From Davidsoniella eucalypti (lineage: Eukaryota; Ascomycota; Sordariomycetes; Microascales; Ceratocystidaceae), in assembly GCA_004009845.1 (NCBI GenBank), contig RMBW01000178.1:1-38496 (forward strand): a stretch of 38,496 nucleotides of DNA, in the 5' to 3' direction. Below, one piece after another: positions 1-9,803 of this stretch. Every line of letters starts with the position of its first letter. The stretch's first letter is position 1. The position numbers and the translations under genes are program-made. The notes below the pieces were generated by a model that ran no database searches, was not told the DNA's origin, and saw only the letters and a list, made by a program, of their open reading frames with translations.

Positions 1-1893
1 TCGGGGTGAATGGTAGTAGGTGATACAGAGTGGGCTACCGGAGGAGGTGTTGCGCCGCGGCCACTAGCAACAGACGCAGTATCATCATTAGTGCTAATCT
101 CATCGGGCTCAAAGTCCTCAGGCATCAAGAGTACCTGCTGAACCTGGCCAACGTGTCCAGAGAACACTTTGATGCACTCCTTGGTATCCATATCCCACAT
201 ACGAATGGTAAGGTCGTCGGAAGATGAGAATATAGTCCGTGACTGGATATCTATACGGACGTGGTTTACCCAGTCTTCATGGCCACGCAAACACCAAGAT
301 CTGCGCGTGTGGAAATCGAAAAGCTTGACGGTCTTGTCGATGGAGCCCGAAGCTAGCCAATTATCGACAAAGTGGATTGCAATGACGCCCTCTTGGTGTG
401 GTGCCATAGTGTTGACACACTCACCGGTTTTCCAGTTCCACACCTTGATGGTCTTGTCAAGTGAGCCCGAGATGAGCTTAGCGCCTTGGAATTGGAGCGT
501 GCGGACGCCACTAGTGTGGCCAGTAAGTGTGCGGATTATTTCGCCGGTTTCAACATCCCATATCTTGATGGTGCTGTCGTACGATCCTGTCGCAAGAATG
601 TTGTCGTCAAACTGCAGACATGTGACTCCGTTTTGGTGGCCCCGAAGAACTTTGATAGAGCAACGGCCGTACTTCCAATTGGATCCAACTTCGAAACGCT
701 CTCTGTACACGTCCTTCCAGAGTCGGCGCTCCTCTTCGCGGCGCTTCTTCTTTTGAACAACGCGACGTTCGTTGGCGGCTTCACATCTCTTCCGCTTATT
801 GCATTCGGACTCGGGATCGGCAAAGCTGCTGAGAGATTCTTCTTCGTCAATCTCATCGGTGACGTCGGTCACGACAGCCTGTGGCCGCCATTGCTTGAGG
901 CGCTTGCGTTCAAGCAGAGGCAGACCCCAGCCACACTTTGTACATTTGCGGTCTATGTGTTGCGAGCACATGCGGTGCCACACATGGTCGTCATCGGCGA
1001 GGTCTCTCCAGCGACGGTTGACTTGCGCGGCTTTGCAGAGAGAGACAGTGTCGAGGTAGCACAGGATCTGGAAAGAGATCTCTGGCGGAAGAGCAGCAAT
1101 GAAGTCGATCTTGAGTTGCTCATGAACCTCCCTCGAGACTGTTGACAATTGGGGAAAGCAACATTGGGTTATGATGCCCTGAAGCATAAGTTCGCGGTGT
1201 TTCGAGGGAGCTGCAGAAAAAAGAGACCACACATGGGTTATAGCCTGTTGGTCATTTGAAGGTAGCTTATCGAGTTCCTGTATAAGCCAAGATTTATTAG
1301 TTGATGTGAGCTCAGTACAGCATGGCCGAAAAGATTTTTTGTAGAGCAAATGTACGACTTACACTTTGGATCATGGCCATTTTCGATTCATCAGCGGCAC
1401 GCCGGCACTTGGAGTCCGGAGCGTGCCTGTAGCAGAACTTGCTATTGGGGTCCTTTTCTCGGCGGATAAAGCTAGACTCCGACTGGACTGGGTTTCCGAG
1501 AGGTGCATAGACGGCAGGTATGTGGTTTTGGAGAAAAGGAGAGACAGTATTGGTTGCGAGAGCGGTAGTCATCTGGACCAGTCGAGTGGAGTCAGACTCA
1601 TCAAGGCGGCGGCGGCCGTCCTTTTGTTGTTGCGCAGGATCGTGGATATGTGAAGCACTCTTATGATGAAAGCTATGGCTGTGGTTATGGGCATTGATAT
1701 GGCCGTGACTATGATATAAAGGGTCGATGTCGTGATCGTGGTCGTGCGCATGAGAATGGGTGGTATGGAAGTCGTGATCGTGAGTTTGGTCATCTATGTG
1801 ATGGTGTGATAGCGCTTGGGTAGTTGTGGAGATGTTTGATGAAGCGGCATCGGGTGCCACAAGACTAGAGGCAAGTGCTTGCCGGTGGTCCAT
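1..1893 (-). CDS. sconB: SconB/Met30-like F-box WD40 protein (3' truncated by window)
   Basis: This is the substrate-recognition subunit of an SCF ubiquitin ligase. In fungi, Met30/SconB/SCON-2 targets the bZIP activator of sulfur assimilation. Exon 1 is 1893-1363 (177 codons), a phase-0 intron with donor GTAAGT and acceptor ACAG occupies 1362-1278, and exon 2 runs from 1277 past the window edge, giving at least 602 residues. Residues 30-84 are strikingly His/Asp-rich (21 His). A Met30-type conserved block starts near residue 153 (FCYRHAPDSKCRRAADES). The F-box covers about 239-280 (LPPEISFQILCYLD, then NRRWRDLADDDHVWHRMC). A zinc-like CTKCGW motif and the LLERKRLKQW block follow. A charged KKKRREEERR helix precedes WD40 repeats starting near residue 388, with repeat ends STIKIWD, KTIKVWN, KTVKLFD and LTIRMWD. 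The last WD repeats lie outside the window. The order and spacing match SconB, so the assignment is firm. The His-rich tract is the unusual part. Confidence 0.93.
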
Positions 1894-1922
1894 TCTAGCA
1901 GAGAGCGACAGGGCCTGGTATT

Positions 1923-1938
1923 GGTATATAAATATAAG
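1923..1938 (-). promoter_or_regulatory. possible TATA-like element upstream of the sconB-like gene
   Basis: The minus strand carries an AT-rich TATATTTATATACC stretch about 30-45 bases upstream of the chosen ATG at 1893. It fits a TATA element by composition only. The short distance to the ATG would leave almost no 5' leader, so it may be chance in AT-rich DNA. Confidence 0.2.
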
Positions 1939-4900
1939 AGAAAAATTGGGAGAGCTAGGAGACTAGGAGAGCTCTGGCGCAAGCAAAGAACCAAATGCTG
2001 TCATATAGCGAGTTAATGCGTAATGCACCAACAGATGCACTAATGGGCGGAATAGGCAAAGAGCAGAGTTGCAGACAAGTCTCGGATGCAGCCAGAAGCG
2101 AATATGACACCACGGTTCACCCAGGGCCAAATCCAGTGAGACGGATACTAGCAATGCAGCTTGGAAGAAACGTACATGTAGTTTGTAGTCATGTAGTTAG
2201 CTCTCCTGAGATGCCTATAAGTTTGTATGTATATTGGCACGTTGATGTTATTCAGTCAGGGGCTTTTGGGGGCGTGGGACAGGGTGATTTTTCGCCAGTG
2301 CTTTCAGTTTGCGACAGAGCTGAGAGCGATAGGCAAAGTGTACTGAGACTGAGACTGAGAAGATGCTACTGGGCAAATGAACAGTGAAGATGCCAATATC
2401 AAAGCTCGGAGCACGTCATAGGCCTTGTCGTGGCAGAGGCATAGAGATAAAGACAGCCAAACAGCGCAGGGGTCAACAGCGATAGAAAGATGTTGTAGTA
2501 GCCAAACGGGCTGAGAATATAGCTGCTACTATGAAATGGGAGTCCGTTTGGTGGGGGTGGGTGTGCGTGAGGGTGTGAGACGAGGAGATGAGCAGTGGAA
2601 GAAACAGGGAGATCGCCAGAAAAGGCCTCCTATAACGTTTGGCGGAGCTGAGGGTAGCCAGACGGAGGCGTAGCAGTAGTAAGTAAGCTTGGGGAAAGGT
2701 AAGCAGAATGAAGATCGACGATCAATGAGAGACGAGCTGGATAAACCGCAATATAGCGGACACGAATACAGCGAATAAATAAAGAGGAGCAAGAATAGAC
2801 AGCCTGGATCTGATTTGTGAATTGCTGGAATCGCGATCAATCAATTGTAGGCGGGCCTGGATAGGCTTCGCTGGGCTTGCTTTGATAGGCTCAGATAGAT
2901 TTTAGATAGATTTTAGTTAGATTTGGATAGATTCTTCCAGATGGCGTCTTCGCCCTTGTTGACTCTAATTCGACTTGTTTTGTTTGTGCGGGCTCCGACT
3001 TTCTGCTATTTTACAGGTTCTTTGTTATTATGGTTTAGAATGGCTCGAATTCGGCAGTAGTAAAAATTAGCATCTGAATTAAAAACTCCAATACCACCAC
3101 AGGGGGGGGATAAAAATGACAATAAAAACATTAAAATCGGCGCTGAAGTAATCGTCCACAGCGATGGCGTTATTCTAGGCGGCCAAATGGAGTCCTTTGC
3201 AAAAGCACGTAATCGATGCTTGGGCGGCCAATTTGGCCAGCTGCCGACAGATCCAGCTAGTTCTCCTTAGTTTATAGGGTCTCTGGTCTCCTAAAGATCC
3301 AATTGTCTTAATGATAGCGTCTAGGAAGTCGGGAAACGGCGATAGAAAGAGCTCCTGATGCGAGAGATCAACATTGCCACCTCGCTGGATATGTAGAAAG
3401 GAAAACTATACAAAACACAGCCAAAGAGCCATCGTTGTCAAACGCGCAGAATACGATCACCTGCGCTGTGCTCAGTTCGTTTTCCTCGGCTTCGCTTCCC
3501 TTCTTGGTCCTATCATCGACAAATTGTCAACAAATTGTAAATCATCAGCCTATGCCGCCAGGCCCACAATTACTCCGATCTGCCGGCTGTCACAGCTGCT
3601 ACCGGCTGACAGCACTCCGTCGACCAGGTTATTGACTAGTGCCTCCATTCTTTTGTCGCATCTATTAATTTTGCTGTCGTTAGCCCATTAACTAATTAGT
3701 ACATTCATTGTTGCATTTTTATCTACTTTTTCACCTCCCGACCGGCAAAGAAAATTAGCGCCAGAGAAATTAGGGCCTCCAAAACCACTAGAGCCTCTTT
3801 GGCCTATTGTACCATTTCTCAGATTGCCACAGCCTTGCATCATCGACGCTATTATTATGTGTGAAGTGTCCTAGTCCTAATATATCTGCCTACCGGACTT
3901 GATAGTCGATGGCGGTTCTTCATGTGTGTAACTGTATCTCGATCTAACTATGGCCCGGGACTTACAAGACAGGAATGTTACGATATGTGGCTATATGTCT
4001 ATGAAGTCTAGGCCGTTGATCCCACACCATTGGTTTCGTCAATCAAGAGTGTTCTGGTGTTCCAAGGTTGGGATCACGACATACATGTCTAGTGCCAACA
4101 AAGATGAACCTCTTTTCAGACTCAAGCTACATACTACGCTTAGCCTATGTTGAACAGTATCGTAGAACCATCTTTCCCAGTGAAAATTCATCACATATGC
4201 TGGCCTCCCTTATTTCCACCAATGTCTCCAACGCATGCATCACAATGCCAATCACCCGGCCAGCGTCAACAGAGTCTCTCATGGCCAAATCTGACACGCC
4301 AAAAAAGGCCCGGTAGAAAAATCGATGTCATGTATCCATGGTTCGACCTTCTCCTTTTAGTCTGAATTAAGATCTGTGATATGGACATGGCTAGCTAGTA
4401 GTCTTGCTTAAGGAACTGCCGTAGCATCAGAAGGGCCCAACATTGGGCATTGTCTCCCCTTTGCTCCGCACCCTCCAGATCTCTATATTCGTGCTAGCAG
4501 CATGTTCTACGATCGGGTAGCATTTATCGTCTAGTTGTACAATACTGAGCCAAGTTCCGACAGCCAGTACCTTACTAAAGAGCAATCAGCCAACCGGCCT
4601 ATCACTGACACTCACATGATCCGTATACGTCCTTACCCGCTCCACTGAACAAAGTCGTTGTTGACTTCCCTCAATGTCACCTCACCAGTCTCTCTTGCTT
4701 TTGTAGGTCGACTTACACGCCAACTTCTACAGAATCCCGAGTGGGACTCGAACAGTATCTGCCGTCAATTCAGTGACTAATAGTTACTACTGTATGTTGT
4801 TCGTGCTTCATTTACAGATTCTTCCCCGGATTTCCAAAAAAAAAAAAACCCTTCTCTCTCCAAAAATTGGCTACTCTCAATGTCTTTTTACGCATCACCG

Positions 4901-5984
4901 ATTCCGGTGCCTTCTTTGTTTTGCCATCCTAGAACGATAAAACAGGATCCTAGCCCTGGTTCGCCAGGATTCTTAACACTTAGTGGTTAAACGCCATATA
5001 CTGTGCATATTGCGAGATCGTGTATGATCCAAGCTCCTACACTTGTTTTTGGCGCATCACTTAAACTTACCATCGTTTCTATAAGACCAAGTCTTGTATT
5101 TCCCGTCCCACGATGCTACTGTCCTTTCCTCTACATCATTCTTGACTTCCGTACGAGTTTCATATTCCACATCACATAATTTACAAAAGAGGAAAGTTGA
5201 CTCCAGTTTTGGATATATTACACTACCTTAGCTCAACAATATCCAGCTTAGAGCAAGGTACAGAAAACTAAGATATTGTTAAAGAGTAAATCAGTGGTAC
5301 AGTTTCCTCTTACCGCTTCCTTTTTTTTTAAAAAAAAATATCCTCATTCTGTATCGAGCAGCTAGATGTTCGATGAATTGTGATGGTTATAACAGACTGC
5401 TTCGCATAATACATTCTGATAAGCCGGGTCTGAGAATTGGCACTAGTCAAAAACTCCATGAATGATAAAACATATGCACTCTACCCTAAAAGGCAAATGG
5501 TGTCATATTTAGGCATGAGTATATCATCTCGGTACAGCCTAACTCCCCAAGTCAAAGGTCAACACGGACTCTTTTGTGATAGCAGTCCCAAGTAAAAAAT
5601 TGAGTCTCGGCTTCTTCTTTCCCTTCCTATGGTCTCGTTGGGCTCTATTCACTTTCTATATTGGCCATCACCCTATCATATCTTCATATATTTCTTGCCG
5701 AGTGATAAGAAGCGCATGATGTCGATATTATGTGTGGTATGAAAAGGACGAAACGTACGTAAAGAGACTGTAGCATGACATATCTATCTAGTGATGATGC
5801 AAGATATGTGTCTTAGCCAAATGTCAAGAATCCCGTTTCCGAATAGCTTTTGTTTTGGCTACCCTTATCTCTTCCTTTCCCTTCTTTCTTCTTTTTTCCA
5901 CGAGTTTGCCTTCCCTTATACAACTATGTAAATCTTCATAGCTCTATAGCTCCATAAGATAAATGAATTAAAAAAAAATACAAC
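1939..5984. other. intergenic region, 4 kb, no convincing gene
   Basis: Only short, unrecognised reading frames occur here, the longest about 130 codons, without family motifs. Visible structure includes degenerate GATAGATTTT-type tandem repeats at about 2882-2935, two GGCGGCCAA copies near 3177 and 3224 (the second part of GGCCAATTTGGCC), a short CCTGG-TTCG-CCAGG hairpin near 4960, and several A/T runs. The proximal part should hold the sconB promoter. I see no repeat or transposon ends until the element starting at 5987. Confidence 0.6.
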
Positions 5985-5986
5985 TA

Positions 5987-6035
5987 ACGTACTTCACCAC
6001 TTCACGGGCCGCACCACTTCCAGGGCCACTTTTCC
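5987..6035 (+). repeat. left terminal inverted repeat, 49 bp
   Basis: It begins ACGTACTTCACCACTTC and ends GGCCACTTTTCC, and is the exact reverse complement of 7061-7109 over all 49 bases. Base 50 (6036, C) no longer pairs with 7060 (T). It is preceded by TA at 5985-5986. Confidence 0.97.
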
Positions 6036-6083
6036 CCACCACCACCACTCCAACTTCAAGACGAGTTTACTTACGCACTTACG

Positions 6084-7002
6084 ATGCCAAACATTCTCCT
6101 CAAGTCTTAAATCATTCTTGCGATCGAGGCAAATCGAACGACACCGCGATTGAGTATTTGAAAGCTCGTAAAGCTATTCGATGTCCTATGAACGACGCTC
6201 CAGTACAGAATATCTGGAAGAGCCTTTGATGCCGATAGAACCCACGGCTTGCCGTTCTTGACCCCGAGTGAAGAGGAGTCGATTGTTCAATATATCCTCC
6301 AGCTAGATACAAGAGGGTTTTCCCCCTGGAGGGTTGACGTGAAAGATATGGCCAATCGTTTGCTCGAGATACGTGGCCTTCAACTCGTCGGAACCGACCG
6401 CTTTGTTGCACGACAACCAGAGCTCCGTACGCGTTTCTCTCACGTTTACGACTACCAAAGGGCCTTGCAAGAAGATCCCCATGTGTTGGACACGTGGTTC
6501 CGTTTGGTCACCAACATGCGTGCGAAGTACGCTATCTAGGACTACGATTTCTACAACTTCGACGAGACGGGCTTTGGAGGCCATTTCACAGTTGACTCTC
6601 ATCAAGGATCGAGTGACCAAGCATCAAGGATGCTCTCCAACACCGAATTTAGCCTCTGTTGACCAATTGGCCAAGGCTACGGTAGCTGTTAACCACCAGC
6701 TTATACTTTTGACCAGTGAGGTCAGGGCACTTCGAGAGGCTAACAAAGCCCTCTCGAAACGCCGTCGGGCCAAAAGAACCCGATTACAAGATTAAGGACC
6801 TCTTACCGGTGAGGAAGCCAGCCAGCTTTTGGTGGAAAAGGGCGTTGTTGAGCAGGAAGGACAAGACAAAGGTGCGGGGGAGGGGTCGCCGAAGCAGCAC
6901 AAAACGAGTACGCGGCACTGTGGCATCTGTCGGAAGGCCGGCCACAATGCAAGGACCTGCCCAGAGGAGATAGATGCAAGTAGTTCATTGGATTCCGAGT
7001 AG
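6084..7002 (+). pseudogene. pogo/Fot1-type transposase remnant lacking most of the DDD domain
   Basis: Reading starts at ATG 6084 and follows one frame through a psq-like helix-turn-helix (about 6114-6210; FDV and TTLQYRISGRA motifs), then the CENP-B-type HTH block (6249-6539; TPSEEESIVQYI, then FVARQPELRTRFSH). It next reaches NFDETGF (about 6553-6573), which holds the first catalytic Asp. The frame has in-frame stops at 6108-6110, TGA twice before 6210, and TAG at 6537-6539. Right after NFDETGF the readable protein shifts frame into a C-terminal region (about 6571-7002) with a coiled basic stretch ending SKRRRAKRTRLQD, a TAA stop, then a CCHC zinc knuckle (C-x2-C-x4-H-x4-C, about 6921-6962) and an acidic tail ending at TAG 7000-7002. 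Several hundred codons are missing at the junction. It cannot encode an active transposase. Confidence 0.88.
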
Positions 7003-7060
7003 AAGTAATTGATTTGACCACTTTTTCGTGGAGTTATGAGGGTTGCAAGTTAGGTAGTCT

Positions 7061-7109
7061 GGAAAAGTGGCCCTGGAAGTGGTGCGGCCCGTGAAGTGGT
7101 GAAGTACGT
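7061..7109 (-). repeat. right terminal inverted repeat, 49 bp
   Basis: It matches the left terminal repeat base for base in reverse complement. It is followed by TA at 7110-7111, completing the TA target duplication. Confidence 0.97.
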
Positions 7110-7111
7110 TA

Positions 7112-7759
7112 TGTATAGTTCAGCTTCCACTTATTCCATCAAGGTAGTGCACATATCATTGGCTAAATGCCGATTTCCCTATAACTAAGCTCCACTCCGA
7201 GCAAATCGTGTTTAATTTTCATCGTGGGATGCCCAGGCTTTTGGTTTACTTTTGTGGGCGAATTATATCTTGGCACACTTTGTGTACGGTCTTATATTTT
7301 TATGGGCTAATAGTATTAACTAGTTGTTTTTGAGTATTCATTCAACCATGAACAGGGACATTCCCCACGTATATCTTCATTACCCTGTATTTTTTCGCTT
7401 TCCTCGTAACGATACTACAGATACATACAATGATATCTCATACACAATGTGTATCTGATCTGATAAGCAACGGTTCATTGAATGTTACTTGGGCTTGGGA
7501 ATTGACCACTTGAATATAGCAACGATACCAACTTAACTCAAGCTACAATACTCACGAACTTGGTCTATATATTCATTCATTGGATGTTTCCCATTTATGT
7601 ATTTAAAGAAACTTGATTTGTATTGCAATGTGATATATATACTTTTCTTTATCACTAAAAAATAACAACATAACTAGTAACGATCAAAGTTGAACAAGAT
7701 CTATATTGGATTTCGAGCATTCCTGGCCACCATGCCCTCTCATCTCCATATTCGAACGC
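7112..7759. other. intergenic AT-rich stretch
   Basis: There is no coding frame of note. The sequence is AT-rich and lies between the transposon and the tRNA-Trp terminator. Confidence 0.6.
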
Positions 7760-7765
7760 AAAAAA
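7760..7765 (-). terminator. Pol III terminator of tRNA-Trp
   Basis: A run of six A on the plus strand reads as six T on the tRNA strand, 27 bases past the tRNA 3' end. This is the usual RNA polymerase III stop signal. Confidence 0.75.
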
Positions 7766-7792
7766 GTAAATGGAGTGTAGAATCACTCGTCT

Positions 7793-7864
7793 TGACCCCA
7801 ACCTGATTTGAACAGATAACCTTTTGATCTGGAGTCAAACGCGCTACCGTTGCGCCATGAGGCC
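7793..7864 (-). tRNA. tRNA-Trp(CCA)
   Basis: The minus strand folds as a 72-nt intronless tRNA. The acceptor stem pairs GGCCTCA with TGGGGTC (two G-T wobbles). The D arm is GCGC-AACGGTA-GCGC. The anticodon stem TTTGA/TCAAA encloses CTCCAGA, with anticodon CCA at 7832-7830. The T arm loop is TTCAAAT, with discriminator A. The sequence closely follows the conserved eukaryotic tRNA-Trp pattern. The internal promoter boxes are intact. Confidence 0.95.
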
Positions 7865-8090
7865 TATTAGGTGTGAATTTTGGTGCAAATAGAGTCTATA
7901 GAGCCCAATGTCGGCTCCGGGGTGAAAAAAATCCCGCCCTCTTTGCTATAGCAGGCTTTACTTGACAGGAACGAGAGCCATATCAACGTCTCCAGGAACT
8001 ACCACTGAAGTAATAAAAAGAGAATGGGTAACGTACCTTGGATAAGAACATCCCTTTGGAACCTATCATTTTTATCTAGGACGACGACGT

Positions 8091-8525
8091 CTAAACAGTA
8101 ACTTTGTTACGGCGGCACTTCAATAGAGCGCCACACTTATTGCAAGATGCTTGGATAGGCAATAGTGAGATCAGAATGTTCACATGATGCTCGCACATAT
8201 GAAGACTCATAATACGTTGGAGTTCCTCGCGAGCTGATGTCTGCTCCGTCAGTAATTCATTGAGTTGCTCGGCAACTTGGGTTGCTCGAGCCATATCATC
8301 ATGTACGTCGTCGAGTTCCTGGTTTTCGAAAGCCTTGATTGCAGGGAAGCTTTCATAAGCACACTTCTCGTTATAGATCATGGCGACGGTAGATGGGCCC
8401 GGGCTGTAGGCGAACTTGATGAAGCTAGGAGTGTTGGTGGAAATATCAACGGTAGTATCTGTTTCGTACTGGATATAAGTGATGCTAGCCGATCTAGGAC
8501 GGGTAGCAAAGAAGTCAGCAAGCAT
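8091..8525 (-). CDS. hypothetical protein, 144 aa
   Basis: This is a single-exon frame of 144 codons with an in-frame stop directly before the ATG. I recognise no family. Residues about 70-110 (AFENQELDDVHDDMARATQ onwards) look helical and coiled-coil-like, rich in Glu, Gln and Asp. The C-terminal third holds Cys and His pairs (MCEHH, then CNKCG and KCRRNK) that could form a small zinc site. No signal peptide or membrane segment is seen. It stands alone between tRNA-Trp and ATG17. The length, composition and CxxC spacing suggest a real gene, but a shadow or a fragment of an undetected multi-exon gene is possible. Confidence 0.4.
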   Translation of the reverse strand: MLADFFATRPRSASITYIQYETDTTVDISTNTPSFIKFAYSPGPSTVAMIYNEKCAYESFPAIKAFENQELDDVHDDMARATQVAEQLNELLTEQTSAREELQRIMSLHMCEHHVNILISLLPIQASCNKCGALLKCRRNKVTV

Positions 8526-8528
8526 TAA

Positions 8529-9803
8529 GAAAACGATTTAATAGTAGAGCAGATGGTGTTAGTGTGTGACTTGTCTAGAGCAACAGGAGAAAGCAAGTTG
8601 AAAGTTGATACTCAAAGTGAATAGGTAAATCGAAGATGAAGATGTTGTTGATGATGATGGGAAAGAGGCAGAAGATACAGAGACTACGGCAGACATGTTC
8701 ATCATTTTATAATGATTTCTGTTCATCGTCTACAGCATCAATTTTGATAGGACATCCAGTGCTCTCCAGATAAAGCTACATAACATAATAAAGAAATTTC
8801 TTGTTCGCTGTATAGGTTTCATTGTGTTAGTTTTGACTTATTATAGATATTCTTTATCTTCAACATCAATGGCATTGTTGTCTGTGGAAAGACAAAGAAA
8901 ACTCATAGTTTATCAAGGAAAAAGGTTATTCATAGGTTTTTGAAAGAAATCTCGCTTAAAATATTTCTTTATAGTTTTCAATAGAGTAAGTGAAGCCTTA
9001 TTTCTATTTTGGATTTTCAATGAAATTGTGTTCATATTGCAAAGGTTCCTTTGTTTTTATGAAGGTATCTGTTTGTCTTTAAGTTGCAGTACATCATCTT
9101 GAGTAGCACAAACGATACAGTCCTGAGAAATAGGGTTAGGGTTCATCCCAATATGCGCGTCTCGAGTATATGCATTAATCAAGTCGGATTTGGATGCAGT
9201 TGGCGCTAACCCAAAACAGAAGCGTGCAGTGTCGTCACTTTGGCCTTGTACATGCTAATAAACCGACCCAAAGACATTGAAGCTAGAACAAGGCGACCAA
9301 ACATAGTGATTGAAAGTGCCCTTTTCTTCTGTTCTGCTTCACTTCTGTATTTTTGACTACGGTGTACGCGCTTCAGACTGGATGCTTTGCTTCACAAGTG
9401 CTGTGTCTGGTTGACCGACTCCGGCAAGTTTCTAGGGCAGATTTCCTCGACTTTATGTTCTTTCGCCTTAGCTATCAATAAATTGCCATCCGTCTCGCCA
9501 GTCTATCGTACAAAAAGGACATCTAGCCTGCGCTTGCACAATGTAAATATCTCGACTTTGCGACTCTTGCTGCGCTTTGATATTACGCCGCAATAATCCA
9601 ACCACACGCCTACCAGCCAACGTTAATCCCGCCCGTACAACAACGTCAGTCGGTACATTCGACGCCCTCTGGTCGCGATAACGATAAGGCGACAGACGGC
9701 TATAGCTCCTGCCAGACCACTTCCAGAAACACCACTATATATCCCTTTCATCCACGCCCTATACCTTATACCCGAGTTGTATTTGACAGCAGCACAGCCC
9801 GCT
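8529..9803. other. intergenic region upstream of ATG17
   Basis: No gene is recognised. There is a two-unit telomere-like stretch TAGGGTTAGGGTT at 9131-9143 and GATGAAGATG-type microrepeats near 8633. The 3' end should contain the ATG17 promoter and leader. Confidence 0.6.

Larger units (their letters stand above)
5987..7109 (+). mobile_element. internally deleted pogo/Fot1-like DNA transposon, 1123 bp
   Basis: The element is bounded by perfect 49-bp terminal inverted repeats (5987-6035 and 7061-7109) and flanked by the dinucleotide TA on both sides (5985-5986 and 7110-7111). This is the target duplication of the Tc1/mariner-pogo superfamily. Inside is a decayed, shortened transposase reading frame on the plus strand. 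It keeps the N-terminal DNA-binding region, the start of the catalytic domain and the C-terminal tail, but lacks most of the DDD catalytic domain. Intact fungal Fot1-like transposases are roughly 500-600 residues, so the usual element would be about 1 kb longer. The copy is non-autonomous, but its ends look intact and could have been moved by a transposase encoded elsewhere. Confidence 0.9.

Noticed and set aside
4715..4790. tRNA-like sequence on the minus strand with a B-box-like TGTTCGAGTCC
   Set aside because: The T stem does not pair, and no acceptor, D or anticodon arm can be formed around it. At best a badly decayed tRNA, probably chance.
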